Shown here piece after piece: positions 1 to 8,358 of a stretch of DNA of 35,635 bases; position 1 is the first letter of the stretch; each line of letters starts with the position of its first letter. Source of the stretch: an uncultured Myxococcales bacterium (GTDB taxonomy: Bacteria > Myxococcota_A > UBA9042); the NCBI GenBank assembly GCA_937910235.1, contig CALENB010000136.1, positions 1-35,635 on the forward strand, in the 5' to 3' direction. Made by a program: the position numbers and the translations under genes. The notes beneath the pieces were generated by a model. It did not search any database and was not told where the DNA came from. It saw only the letters and a list, made by a program, of their open reading frames with translations.

Positions 1-44
1 CGAAGGCGAAGACGAAGGCAGCGTCGAAAACGAAGAAGAAATAG
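1..44 (+). CDS. 3' end of a gene with a lysine-rich C-terminal tail (partial)
   Basis: The frame ending with TAG at 42-44 reads only K, A, T and S residues (KAKTKAASKTKKK) up to the window edge. Lys/Ala-rich tails of this kind occur on histone-H1-like proteins, some topoisomerases and other nucleic-acid-binding proteins, so a DNA- or RNA-binding product is possible. The body of the gene lies outside the window and no identity can be given. The PilT-like gene begins 25 bases downstream on the same strand, which is compatible with co-transcription. Confidence 0.5.
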   Translation, partial: KAKTKAASKTKKK

Positions 45-69
45 CCACTTCAGGTCGGGAGAAGCTGTC

Positions 70-1179
70 ATGTCGGATGTCATCGAGAACTTCGCGGTTG
101 TGCTCCGTTTTGCGGCCGACCGGCGGCTCACCGACGTCCACTTCAAAGCGGGTCAGCGGCCGCTGTATCGACGCGCTGGTCGCCTGATTTCGCGGCGTGA
201 GGAGGCGACGTTCGACGAGGCCGCGCTGACCGAGATCGCAGGTCACCTGTTCAGCGGCGAGCAGGCGCAGGCCTTCAACGCGGGCGCCGAGATCACGACG
301 CCCTATGGCTTGGTAGGCGCCGGGCGCTTTCGCGTGCATGTGTTCCGCCAGCGCGGCACGATCAGCTTCGCCGTTCGCGTGCTGCCACCGCGCGCGACGA
401 CGATCCGCGAGCTGCATCTCCCTCAAGCGGTGAGCAGCCTGGTCGTCGCGGAGAGCGGCCTGGTGCTCGTCACCGGTGGCAGCGGCCAGGGTCGATCGGC
501 GTCGCTCGCCGCGATGATCGACGCCGTCAACACGGCCACACAGTTCACGCGGCACGTGGTGACTGTGGAGTCCCCCGTCGAAGTGCTGTTCGAAGACAAG
601 CTCGCCTGGGTCAGCCAGCGTGAGGTTGGGGTCGACTGCAACGACTACATCGCCGGAATTGAGGGCGCGTTGCAGCAAGACGCGGACATCATCGTCATCG
701 ATCAGGTCGCGGACCAGCATGTGTGGGACGCCACCTTGCGGGCCGCCGAATCGGGCTGTTTGGTGATCGCGGCCGTGCGCGCCATGGACGTCGCCCAGAT
801 GTTTCGCTTCCTGCACGGCGTCATTGGCGGCGAGCGTCAGATGGCGTGGCGCATGCGCTTGGCGGGCGTGTTCCTGGGCGCGTTCTCCACGAACCTCATC
901 CTCGCGGCGGACGGAAAGACGCGTTATCCGGCAGCGGAAGTGCTCATGGCCAACGACGTCGTCTACACGCTGCTGCGCGACGGCCACGACCCGGCGGCGC
1001 TCTACGACGTGATGCACCAGCACCAGCCCCAGGGCATGCAGACCATCGATCAGAGTTTGCACGACATGCTGAACGCCAACGTCATCACCGCCGAGATCGC
1101 CCTCCAGCACGCGATGCGACCCGCCGAGCTGCAGACGATGCGCACCACCGGTAAGCGTTACGACTCAGGGCTGTTCTAA
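70..1179 (+). CDS. PilT/PilU-like secretion ATPase paralogue with degenerate ATPase motifs
   Basis: The 369-residue protein has the length and order of the type IV pilus retraction ATPase family: an N-terminal PAS-like part opening with TDVHFKAG (21-28, compare the PilT SDLH region), then a RecA-like core. The family motifs are visible but altered. The Walker A position reads GGSGQGRS (136-143), with Arg142 where the nucleotide-binding Lys is expected. The Asp box reads VESPVE (166-171). The Walker B position reads DIIVIDQV (206-213), with Gln212 where PilT has its catalytic Glu. The His box region reads AAVRA (234-238) and has no His. The fold seems intact while ATP hydrolysis should be poor or absent, so a regulatory or partner subunit for an active PilT elsewhere is my inference. 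The ATG at 70 follows GGGAGAAG (57-64) by 5 bases. No other pilus gene is in the window. Confidence 0.85.
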   Translation: MSDVIENFAVVLRFAADRRLTDVHFKAGQRPLYRRAGRLISRREEATFDEAALTEIAGHLFSGEQAQAFNAGAEITTPYGLVGAGRFRVHVFRQRGTISFAVRVLPPRATTIRELHLPQAVSSLVVAESGLVLVTGGSGQGRSASLAAMIDAVNTATQFTRHVVTVESPVEVLFEDKLAWVSQREVGVDCNDYIAGIEGALQQDADIIVIDQVADQHVWDATLRAAESGCLVIAAVRAMDVAQMFRFLHGVIGGERQMAWRMRLAGVFLGAFSTNLILAADGKTRYPAAEVLMANDVVYTLLRDGHDPAALYDVMHQHQPQGMQTIDQSLHDMLNANVITAEIALQHAMRPAELQTMRTTGKRYDSGLF

Positions 1180-1196
1180 GTCGCGGTGGGGCGCGC

Positions 1197-1224
1197 TTGA
1201 CCGCAACCCACCGCCACCTACTCT
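1197..1224 (+). promoter_or_regulatory. Sigma-70-type promoter for the Bax-inhibitor gene
   Basis: TTGACC (1197-1202), a 16-base spacer and TACTCT (1219-1224) match -35 and -10 consensus elements. The predicted start near 1231 leaves a leader of about 40 bases before the ATG at 1272. A TTG codon within the -35 box opens the same reading frame, but it would lie upstream of the transcript start. Confidence 0.5.
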
Positions 1225-1271
1225 GGCGATGTCTAGCTGCGTCGATCCCGACGCGCCTGAGGAGTACGAAG

Positions 1272-2054
1272 ATGCAGACAGATCCCCGTCCAAGCTCAAC
1301 CCCTTGGAGCCGCCCGCGCGGCGAGGCCAATATCCCCGTCGATCAGGTGCCTGGCACCCACGGACTCGGCGAGGTCAGCAACACCGAGCACGGCCAACGC
1401 AGCGCGATGGCCATGACGTTCATGAACCACGTCTTTGGCTGGATGTCGGCGGGGCTAGCCCTCTCCGGCGCCGTCGCATGGCTCGTGATGAACTCTGCGT
1501 CGGCCTACGCCGCGGTCTCGTCGTGGTATCTGCCGCTGGTGATCGGCGAGCTGGGGCTCGTCCTGTTCTTGAGCGCCCGCCTGCACAAGCTCAGCGCCAC
1601 CACCGCGGCGGCGATGTTCCTGACGTACGCGGCGCTCAACGGCCTGACCCTTGGCGTCATCGTCTTCATGTACACGCAGACCTCGGTGGCGCGCGTGTTC
1701 TTCATCACATCAGGCACCTACGGGGCGATGGCGTTCATCGGCGCGACCACCAAGAAAGACCTCACTGGCATGGGCTCGTTCCTCATGATGGGCGTCATCG
1801 CGATCCTCATCGCCATGGTCGTCAACCTCTTCCTGGCCTCCTCCGCGCTCCACTGGGCCATCAGCGTCATCGGCGCGCTCGTGTTTGCCGGGCTGACCGC
1901 GTACGACGTGCAAAAGTTCAAAGCGGCTGGATACATGGGCTTCAAGACGTCGCGCGAGGCGAGCCAGATGGCCATTCGCGGCGCGCTCAACCTCTACCTC
2001 GACTTCATCAACATGTTCCTCTTCATGCTGCGCCTGTTCGGCGACCGCCGCTGA
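1272..2054 (+). CDS. Bax inhibitor-1 (BI-1/YccA-like) family membrane protein
   Basis: The 260-residue integral membrane protein has a soluble N-terminus of about 45 residues and roughly seven hydrophobic segments between 50 and 255. The C-terminal signature of the BI-1 family is clear: FAGLTAYDVQKFK (205-217), then NLYLDFINMFLFMLRLFG (240-257). Bacterial BI-1 proteins are inner-membrane proteins, some of which behave as pH-sensitive calcium leak channels or interact with the membrane protease FtsH; the exact role here is unknown. The ATG at 1272 is chosen because AGGAG (1260-1264) lies 7 bases upstream. An in-frame TTG at 1197 would add 25 residues and has no ribosome site. The gene ends before a strong terminator and converges on typA. 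Confidence 0.9.
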   Translation: MQTDPRPSSTPWSRPRGEANIPVDQVPGTHGLGEVSNTEHGQRSAMAMTFMNHVFGWMSAGLALSGAVAWLVMNSASAYAAVSSWYLPLVIGELGLVLFLSARLHKLSATTAAAMFLTYAALNGLTLGVIVFMYTQTSVARVFFITSGTYGAMAFIGATTKKDLTGMGSFLMMGVIAILIAMVVNLFLASSALHWAISVIGALVFAGLTAYDVQKFKAAGYMGFKTSREASQMAIRGALNLYLDFINMFLFMLRLFGDRR

Positions 2055-2156
2055 GCGACTGACCCCAGGGAAGCGGCGCCGTTGAGGCCCTAAAACCCGA
2101 GAGAATCGGACCAGAAGCGAGACAGCGTTCAGAGCTCGGGCCCGGTCCACGAACAG

Positions 2157-2190
2157 AGACGGCCGCTCTCCGAAGGGAGAGCGGCCGTCT
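2157..2190. terminator. Bidirectional rho-independent terminator between BI-1 and typA
   Basis: A perfect 15-bp stem (2157-2171 paired with 2176-2190) closes a GAAG loop. It is followed by TTCGTTC on the plus strand and CTGTTCG on the minus strand. Its place between two convergent genes (stops at 2054 and 2225) suggests that it ends both transcripts. The T tracts are weak, but the stem is very stable. Confidence 0.85.
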
Positions 2191-2224
2191 TTCGTTCATC
2201 CAACCGCAGCAGCTGGCTGCGCTG

Positions 2225-4042
2225 CTAATGGCCCTTCTTCTTGTCGAAGCGCTTGCGCTCGTTGTGGTCGAGGTAGCGCTTGCGCAGCCGCATGCTCTGC
2301 GGAGTGACCTCAAGCAGCTCGTCGTCGTCAATGAACTCGAGGCAGGCCTCCAAGTTCATCTCTCTCGCCGGCACGAGGATGAGCTTCTCGTCTGCGCCCG
2401 ACGAGCGGATGTTGGTCAGCTTCTTCGCCTTGCCGGGGTTGATGACGAGATCACTGTCGCGCGTGTGAATCCCGATGATCTGACCCTGGTAGATCTTCAC
2501 GGCCGGGCCGACGAGCATCTGCCCGCGATCCTGCAAGTTGTAGAGGCTGTACGGTGTGGTCGTCGCCGACTCCAGGGCGATCAACACGCCGTTCTTGCGA
2601 CGCTTGATGACGCCGCGCCAAGGTCCGTAGTGGCTGAAGTTGTGAAACACAACGCCGGTGCCGCGGGTGTCGGTCAAGAACTCGGAGCGGTAGCCAATCA
2701 GCCCGCGCGAGGGAACGATGAAGACCATGCGGGTCGTGCCGTCGCCGCTCACGCGCATGTCCTGCATCTCGCCGCCGCGTTTGGCGAGCTTGTCGATGAC
2801 GGCACCTGAGAACTCGTCGGCGCACTCAGCGACGCAATCCTCGTAGGGCTCCATGATGCGCCCGGCCTCGTCTTTGCGGGTGATGACGCTCGGCGAACCG
2901 ACCTGCAGCTCGAACCCCTCACGTCGCATGGCCTCGATCAGCACGGACAAGCTCATCGTGCCGCGGCCTTTCACCTGCAGCACTTCGGGGCGGTCCGTCT
3001 CGTCGACGACGATGCTGACGTTATGCTCCAGCTCACGATCGAGGCGCTGGCGGATGTTGCGGCTCGTGACGTACTTGCCCTCCTGCCCTGAGAACGGCGA
3101 GTCGTTGACGAGGAACTCCATGCTCAGGGTCGGCTCGTCGATCGGCACGGCCACCATGGGGTCGGGGTGGCCCTCAGCGCAGAGGGTCTCGCCAACTGTC
3201 ACGTCGCCCACGCCTGCCAGCGCGACGACATCGCCTGCGATCGCGGTGTCGATGTCGACACGATTGGTGCCCAAGAAGCCCATCAGCTTGGTGACGCGGA
3301 AGTTCGACGTCGTGCCGTCGGCGCGGATCTGCGTCAGACGATCACCCTTGGTGATGCGGCCTCGGAAGACGCGGCCGATGGCGATACGACCGACAAAGTC
3401 GTCGCGATCGAGCGTGGCGACCTGAATCTGCAGCGGGCCCTCGATGTCGAACGTGCACTTCGGCACATGTGACGCGATGAGATCCATGAGCGGATCGAGC
3501 GTGTCCGACTCGCCGTCGGGATCCATCATCGCGTAGCCGTCGCGGCCGCAGGCGTAGATCACCGGGAACTCAAGCTGGTCTTCGGTGGCTTCGAGGTTCA
3601 CGAAGAGGTCGAAGATGTCGTTGAGGACGCGGTCCAGATCCCGATCAGGCCGGTCGACTTTGTTGATCACGACGATCGGCTTGAGGCCCAGCGCGAGGCT
3701 CTTTCGCAGCACAAACCGCGTCTGCGGCATGGGGCCTTCGGCGGCGTCTACGAGCAGCAGCACGCAGTCGACCATACCGAGGATACGCTCGACCTCAGCG
3801 CCAAAGTCAGCGTGACCCGGGGTGTCGACGATGTTGATGATGTCGCCCTTGTAGTGCACCGCGGTGTTCTTCGAGAGGATCGTGATGCCGCGCTCGCGCT
3901 CCTGGTCGTTGCTGTCCATGACCCGCTCAAACGCGAGCCCACCACGGCCGACGGCGCCGCACTGCTTGAGAATCTCGTCGATAAGCGTGGTTTTGCCGTG
4001 GTCGACGTGGGCGATGATGCCGATGTTTCTAACGCGCTGCAT
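2225..4042 (-). CDS. typA: Ribosome-associated translational GTPase TypA/BipA
   Basis: The 605-residue protein has the normal length of TypA/BipA, a GTPase related to EF-G that binds the ribosome and supports assembly of the large subunit and growth under stress or cold. The G motifs are present: AHVDHGKT (11-18), DTPGH (73-77) and NKVD (127-130). EF-G-like domains follow, with the TypA-specific C-terminal region at the end (LTNIRSSGADEK and the Lys-rich tail). The ATG at 4042 gives the standard MQRVRNIGIIAHVDHGK start and has an AAGGGG ribosome site a few bases upstream. A longer open frame to 4195 is not expected to be translated. The 270 bases up to the next gene upstream hold no gene, but they include a run of nine C at 4154-4162. 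Confidence 0.97.
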   Translation of the reverse strand: MQRVRNIGIIAHVDHGKTTLIDEILKQCGAVGRGGLAFERVMDSNDQERERGITILSKNTAVHYKGDIINIVDTPGHADFGAEVERILGMVDCVLLLVDAAEGPMPQTRFVLRKSLALGLKPIVVINKVDRPDRDLDRVLNDIFDLFVNLEATEDQLEFPVIYACGRDGYAMMDPDGESDTLDPLMDLIASHVPKCTFDIEGPLQIQVATLDRDDFVGRIAIGRVFRGRITKGDRLTQIRADGTTSNFRVTKLMGFLGTNRVDIDTAIAGDVVALAGVGDVTVGETLCAEGHPDPMVAVPIDEPTLSMEFLVNDSPFSGQEGKYVTSRNIRQRLDRELEHNVSIVVDETDRPEVLQVKGRGTMSLSVLIEAMRREGFELQVGSPSVITRKDEAGRIMEPYEDCVAECADEFSGAVIDKLAKRGGEMQDMRVSGDGTTRMVFIVPSRGLIGYRSEFLTDTRGTGVVFHNFSHYGPWRGVIKRRKNGVLIALESATTTPYSLYNLQDRGQMLVGPAVKIYQGQIIGIHTRDSDLVINPGKAKKLTNIRSSGADEKLILVPAREMNLEACLEFIDDDELLEVTPQSMRLRKRYLDHNERKRFDKKKGH

Positions 4043-4312
4043 GAGCGGAACCCCTTCAGGGCGGCGACAACGCCGCGCAGGTGGTTGGAACGTGAAAATG
4101 TATGCGAAGTGTTCGCTAGGGCTCAGGTGGCCCGGTCGTATGGGTGAGCCCGTCCCCCCCCCAGCAATGACGCGGGCGAGAAGCGAGACCGGCACGGAGC
4201 CATTGTGGCGAGAGGTTGGGTGTGAGCAGGAGAAGCGGAGCGGCGAGCCGTGTCCACTGCGAACAGTCGGTCGCTTGTCTTGAGGGGCAGGCGACTCTTG
4301 AGGGCAGCCGCG

Positions 4313-4696
4313 CTAGTCTTCTTCAGCGCAGACGCATTGCCGTGGGAGACGCCGCCGATGGTCTCGACAACGCTCCCGAGATACCCGGCACTGGCCAATC
4401 AAGGCGGCGACCTCCGGGTATGCGCGGCTGTAAGCGCATAAGTCTTCCGACAAACTGCAACTTTCGGTGCTGCGTGCACACATCTCGTGGCAAAAATCCA
4501 ACGCATCGTCTTTCGAGGCGACGGAGCTGATTTGGTAGCCCAGCTGGAGTTGGCGACTCGTGGCGACCTGGATTGCGGTGCGATCCTTTTCGTCGACGCC
4601 GAGCAGCCCATCGATGCGGGTATCCGGCGCGCTACAGCCAAACACAGCGACGAGGCTGAGGAGCGAAATGGCTGCGGTGATCAAGAATCGGCTCAT
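4313..4696 (-). CDS. Small cysteine-rich lipoprotein
   Basis: The protein has 127 residues, an N-terminal hydrophobic segment and a lipobox-like end with Cys21 (AVFGC; Phe at -2 is unusual). The mature part has eight regularly spaced cysteines (69, 73, 80, 87, 103, 110, 121, 123) in a predicted helical context, the pattern C-x3-C-x6-C-x6-C-x15-C-x6-C ending in CVC. Small lipoproteins with this layout are common in myxobacterial genomes, but I know of no function. The cysteines probably form disulfides in the periplasm. The ATG at 4696 starts the signal peptide; longer starts run into upstream sequence with no signal. The gene lies upstream of typA on the same strand and is divergent from the acyl-CoA synthetase gene. 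Confidence 0.75.
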   Translation of the reverse strand: MSRFLITAAISLLSLVAVFGCSAPDTRIDGLLGVDEKDRTAIQVATSRQLQLGYQISSVASKDDALDFCHEMCARSTESCSLSEDLCAYSRAYPEVAALIGQCRVSRERCRDHRRRLPRQCVCAEED

Positions 4697-4722
4697 AAGT
4701 TGGGTCGCGCGGACGCGTCTCC

Positions 4723-4752
4723 TGCATAGCTGGCGGGTGCGTCTACCCGCAA
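4723..4752 (-). promoter_or_regulatory. Candidate promoter of the small Cys-rich lipoprotein
   Basis: On the minus strand TTGCGG (4752-4747), an 18-base spacer and TATGCA (4728-4723) resemble -35 and -10 boxes. The transcript would start about 20 bases before the ATG at 4696. The rest of the divergent region up to 4973 holds short direct repeats (gccacgcgac near 4843-4861) and nothing else I can name. Confidence 0.4.
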
Positions 4753-4973
4753 GTGCCGACAGTGTAAAGCGCACATGGTGCCTGCGCAAGTCGCGGTTGC
4801 GCCGACCGCGCGCGTCGGACGGCGTCGTTGCACAACCTAGCCACGCGACTAGCCACGCGACCGCAAGTCACGCGCTGCGCTGCGGGTGCAGGCTAGACAG
4901 CGGGCGCAGGATGCACCCAGACTCCACGCCGTGGCCCACCTGGCGCGCTCCTCTTCTCCCGGAATATGCACTG

Positions 4974-6818
4974 ATGTCTGCCACGCTGGTCGAGATCTTC
5001 GAGCGCACCACGGCGCGCCAAGCCGGGCGTGGGATGCTTCGCAGTCGCCCCGCAGAGACGTGGCAGCGCGAGACCGGCAGCGAGTGGCGGGCTTGCGCGC
5101 GGTCCTGGGCGCGCGGTCTCATGGCGGCGGGGTTGCAGATGGGCGAGCGCGTCATGGTGCTCGCCGACACGTCGCCGGAGTGGTGCAAAGTCGAGGCGGC
5201 GATCCTGCTGGCGGGCGGCGTCGTTGTTCCGGTCTACACGAGCCATCTCTGCGACGACATCGCGTGGGTGGCCAATGACTGTGACGCGCGCTTCATCGTC
5301 GCCCACTGCCCGTTTCAGGTCGAGAAGCTGTTGCGCGTGCGGGAGCGCTTCACCGCGGTCAAACGTGCGTTCTATTTCCACCACACCGGCCGCCGCGAGC
5401 ACCCCGATCGGGACGGACGACGCGTGCTGACGATGGACGCCATCTTGCCGCCATCCGAGGCCTGGATCGTCGACATCAGCGAGCTGGCGACCGCCTGTGC
5501 GACCGTAGAGGAGGCGGATTTACAGGCTCGCAGCGCGGCGTTGACCCCTGAGTCGCCGTGCACGTTCGTCTACACGTCTGGCACAACCGGGCGGCCGAAG
5601 GGCGTCGTGTTGACCCACGGCGCGTTTGTCGCGGAGATCGCCGCGGTCACGGGCGCCCTCGCCATTGGCGAGCGTGACTCCGTGCTGCTCGGGCTGCCGC
5701 TCGCGCACATTTTGGCGCGCGTCGTCGCCTGGGTCGCCATCGATTCGGGCGCTGAGCTCATCTTTCCGCGCGGTCACACGACGTTGGTGGACGACGTTCG
5801 CGAGACCCAACCGACGATCATCCCGGCGGTTCCGCAGCTGCTCGAGGACCTACAGGCGACCGTGATCGCGGAGGCGATGAGCGGCGGCCGGCTGCAGCGG
5901 CGCGCCTTTGAGACCGCGGTCGGCATCGGTCTCGAGGTGAGCCAGCTCCGGCAGCAAGGCCAAGAGCCGGCGGGGCTGCTGGCGGCGAGATACACCGTCG
6001 CGCGCAAGCTCGTGCTCGACAAGCTTCCGCAACAGCTCGGCGGGCGGGTGCGGTTTCTGATCAGCGGCGGCGCGCCGCTCAGCGTCGAGCTGGCCGAGTG
6101 GCTGCACGCCTTTGGCTTGCTCGTGCTGGAGGGCTACGGCCTCACGGAGACCTGCGCTGCGGTGACGGTCAATCGCATCGACCGCTACAAGTTCGGGACG
6201 GTTGGGCTGCCGCTCAATGGCGTTGAGATCGCGCTGGCGGAAGACGGCGAGGTGCTGGTGCGCAGCCCCGGCAACATGAGCCACTACCACGAGCGGCCGG
6301 CGGAGACGAAAGCGACCCTCGACGACGACGGCTGGCTGCACACGGGCGACATCGGCGAGCTCGACGGCGACGGGTTTCTGCACATCACCGATCGCAAGAA
6401 GGACATCATCGTCACCGCTGGCGGCAAAAACATCGCGCCGCAGAACATCGAAGCCCATCTCAAGGGCGATCCGCTCATTGGGCAAGCGATGGTCTACGGC
6501 GATCGACGCCGCTTTCTGACCGCGCTGTTGACGCTCGACGAGGCGGAGCTGCGGCGCTGGTGCGCAGCGCTGTCGGTGCCCTACACGACCTACGCCGAGA
6601 TCTGCCAGCGCCCCGACGTCTATCGCCAGGTGGAGGCCGTCATCGACGAGCGAAATCGCCGCTTGGCGAGCTATGAGACGATCCGGAAATTCGCGGTGCT
6701 GGATCGCCATTTTGCGCTCAGCGAGGGCGATCTCACGCCGACCGGCAAGATCCGCCGCAAACAGGTCACGCGGCGCTATCGTACGCTGCTAGACGCGTTC
6801 TACTCCGAGGCGTTCTAG
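4974..6818 (+). CDS. Long-chain fatty acid--CoA ligase (AMP-binding, FadD15/FAA-type)
   Basis: The 614-residue adenylate-forming enzyme activates fatty acids to acyl-AMP and then acyl-CoA. The signatures seen are YTSGTTGRPKG (200-210, ATP loop), YGLTET (388-393), HTGD (456-459), the hinge and Lys region ITDRKKDIIVTAGGKNIAP (471-489), and LTPTGKIRR with catalytic Lys592. The insertion between about 290 and 360, ending in RFLISGGAPLS, is typical of the long-chain group (bacterial FadD15 and eukaryotic FAA) rather than short acetyl-CoA synthetases. The ATG at 4974 matches the usual start of the family; an in-frame ATG at 4911 has a worse ribosome site. The glycosyltransferase gene follows after 47 bases. 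The exact chain length of the substrate cannot be told from sequence. Confidence 0.92.
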   Translation: MSATLVEIFERTTARQAGRGMLRSRPAETWQRETGSEWRACARSWARGLMAAGLQMGERVMVLADTSPEWCKVEAAILLAGGVVVPVYTSHLCDDIAWVANDCDARFIVAHCPFQVEKLLRVRERFTAVKRAFYFHHTGRREHPDRDGRRVLTMDAILPPSEAWIVDISELATACATVEEADLQARSAALTPESPCTFVYTSGTTGRPKGVVLTHGAFVAEIAAVTGALAIGERDSVLLGLPLAHILARVVAWVAIDSGAELIFPRGHTTLVDDVRETQPTIIPAVPQLLEDLQATVIAEAMSGGRLQRRAFETAVGIGLEVSQLRQQGQEPAGLLAARYTVARKLVLDKLPQQLGGRVRFLISGGAPLSVELAEWLHAFGLLVLEGYGLTETCAAVTVNRIDRYKFGTVGLPLNGVEIALAEDGEVLVRSPGNMSHYHERPAETKATLDDDGWLHTGDIGELDGDGFLHITDRKKDIIVTAGGKNIAPQNIEAHLKGDPLIGQAMVYGDRRRFLTALLTLDEAELRRWCAALSVPYTTYAEICQRPDVYRQVEAVIDERNRRLASYETIRKFAVLDRHFALSEGDLTPTGKIRRKQVTRRYRTLLDAFYSEAF

Positions 6819-6865
6819 CGGCCGAGTGACCTGATTTCTGCGTTTCATCTGTTGGAGTCCCCGTG

Positions 6866-7603
6866 ATGCCTAGCTCTCCCAGCACGATCCCGAGCGCCAT
6901 CCCAAGCACGCTCATCTGCCTGCCGACCTATGAAGAGGCCGGGAATCTGCCGCTGATGATCGAGGCGATCCATGCGGTGGTGCCGACAGCGCACATCCTC
7001 GTGATCGACGACAACAGCCCCGACGGCACGGGCGTAATCGCCGATGAGATCGCTGCGCAGGACGACCGCGTCTACGTGTTGCATCGCACCGCCAAAGAGG
7101 GGCTCGGCCGCGCCTACATCGCCGGCTTCAAGTGGGCCTTGGCGCGTGATTACGCCCTCATCTTCGAGATGGACTGCGATTTCTCCCATCAGCCTAAGTA
7201 CCTAGTCGACTTCATCGCCAGCGCCCAATCCGCGGACGTGGTGCTCGGCTCGCGGTACATCCCTGGCGGCGGCACGCAGGATTGGAGCCCCTTCCGCAAG
7301 CTGATCTCGCGCAGCGGCAACGTCTACGCCCAAGCGATGTTGGGGCTGCCCTACAAAGATCTGACCGGTGGCTTCAAGTGCTTTCGCCGCGAGGTGCTCG
7401 AAGCGCTGCCGCTCGATGACATTTTTGGTGGCGGCTACGTCTTTCAGATCGAGCTGACGTATCGCAGCGTCAAGCTCGGTTTCCGAGTCGCGGAGGTGCC
7501 CATCATCTTTCCAGATCGCGTGCGGGGCGAGTCAAAAATGGACAAGTCGATCGTCCTAGAGGCGGTCCGCAACGTGTGGAAACTGCGGCTGCGGGTCCAC
7601 TAA
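6866..7603 (+). CDS. Polyprenol-phosphate mannosyl/glucosyltransferase, DPM1-like GT2
   Basis: The 245-residue GT2-family enzyme has the DPM1 (dolichol-phosphate mannose synthase) pattern: LPTYEEAGNL (19-28), IDDNSPDGTG (47-56), EMDCDFSHQP with the metal-binding DxD (103-105), GSRY, TGGFKCF and the C-terminal DRVRGESKM. It transfers a hexose from a nucleotide sugar to polyprenyl phosphate on the inner face of the cytoplasmic membrane, feeding lipid-linked glycan or protein modification. There is no C-terminal GtrA or membrane domain, as in short bacterial DPM1 forms. I chose ATG 6866 with GGAG at 6854-6857; a GTG at 6863 directly before it is also possible. It probably shares a transcript with the acyl-CoA synthetase. 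The sugar specificity is not resolved. Confidence 0.9.
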   Translation: MPSSPSTIPSAIPSTLICLPTYEEAGNLPLMIEAIHAVVPTAHILVIDDNSPDGTGVIADEIAAQDDRVYVLHRTAKEGLGRAYIAGFKWALARDYALIFEMDCDFSHQPKYLVDFIASAQSADVVLGSRYIPGGGTQDWSPFRKLISRSGNVYAQAMLGLPYKDLTGGFKCFRREVLEALPLDDIFGGGYVFQIELTYRSVKLGFRVAEVPIIFPDRVRGESKMDKSIVLEAVRNVWKLRLRVH

Positions 7604-7660
7604 TCCGCCGCTTTTGCGGGTCTGCAGGGCGTGGGTCCGACGGGACGCGCCAGAATGTGG

Positions 7661-7689
7661 TTGGCTCTCGCGAGGCAAGGCCCTATGCT
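7661..7689 (+). promoter_or_regulatory. Promoter of the bactofilin-argF operon
   Basis: TTGGCT (7661-7666), a 17-base spacer and TATGCT (7684-7689) form one of the best sigma-70-type promoters in the window. Transcription would begin near 7696 and give a leader of about 165 bases before the bactofilin ATG at 7861. Confidence 0.55.
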
Positions 7690-7695
7690 CCCGGC

Positions 7696-7860
7696 CGACT
7701 GCATTTTGGGGCCGTGCTACGGTTCCGAGACGGACGTCTCACCCGCGACAAGGTGGCGGCCGGCGACACGAACACACCGGCGACGGGCCTGCTCCGACGA
7801 CGGACTTCTTCCGAACATGCGCCGGCTCAGCCGGCGCCAGAACAGCGAGAATTCACACCC
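7696..7860 (+). promoter_or_regulatory. Structured 5' leader upstream of bactofilin
   Basis: The predicted leader contains two compact hairpins: GAGACG/CGTCTC (7727-7732 with 7735-7740), and a GC-rich 8-bp stem (7819-7826 with 7830-7837) with a TCA loop, which ends about 23 bases before the ATG. Neither is followed by a T tract, so they are not terminators. A regulatory role is possible but unproven; I recognise no known riboswitch. The reading frame of the bactofilin stays open upstream to 7576, so an unmarked N-terminal extension cannot be fully excluded. Confidence 0.3.
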
Positions 7861-8343
7861 ATGGACATCAACGCACTCCTTGGCAAAGGCAGCGAATTCG
7901 AGGGGAAACTCACCTTCGAAGGGACGGTTCGCATCGACGGCCGCTTCACCGGCGAGATCTTCAGTGACGGCCACCTCGTCATCGGTGATGGCGCGCAGGT
8001 GCAGGCCGAGATCCGCGTCGCCAACGTGACGGTGTACGGCGCGGTCACCGGCAACATCCACGCCGCTGAGAGCGTCGAGCTGCACGCGCCGGCCACCCTG
8101 CGTGGCAACATCATCTCGCCCGCGCTGCACATCGACAAAGGCGTGTTCTTCGAGGGCGCCTGCCAGATGTCGTCGCGCTCCCAGCCCGCCGCGCCCGCGC
8201 CGCGCCAGCAGGTCGTGGCCGCCCCCAAGGCGACGGTGCGCGAGAGCCAGCCGCTGCCGGCCCCGGTGACCCGCTCCAAGATCAGCGGTCTGTTCCAGGG
8301 CGACAGCGCTGGACGTCCGCCGGATCTGAAGCACAACTTCTAG
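7861..8343 (+). CDS. Bactofilin family cytoskeletal protein
   Basis: The protein has 160 residues. The central part (about 12-105) is the bactofilin beta-helix, built of short repeats with G and V/I at fixed spacing, such as FEGTVRIDGRFTGEIFSDG and VTVYGAVTGNIHAAESVEL. A Pro/Ala/Gln-rich flexible tail follows (from about 112) and ends in LKHNF. Bactofilins polymerise without nucleotide into filaments at the inner membrane and help to place cell-wall enzymes, polarity proteins or chromosome-segregation proteins. The start ATGGACATCAAC gives a typical short N-terminus; the ribosome site (GCGAGA) is weak. argF follows after 15 bases, so the two are likely co-transcribed, an odd pairing of cytoskeleton and arginine synthesis. 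Confidence 0.92.
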   Translation: MDINALLGKGSEFEGKLTFEGTVRIDGRFTGEIFSDGHLVIGDGAQVQAEIRVANVTVYGAVTGNIHAAESVELHAPATLRGNIISPALHIDKGVFFEGACQMSSRSQPAAPAPRQQVVAAPKATVRESQPLPAPVTRSKISGLFQGDSAGRPPDLKHNF

Positions 8344-8358
8344 TCCGAGAGGCTCGCC

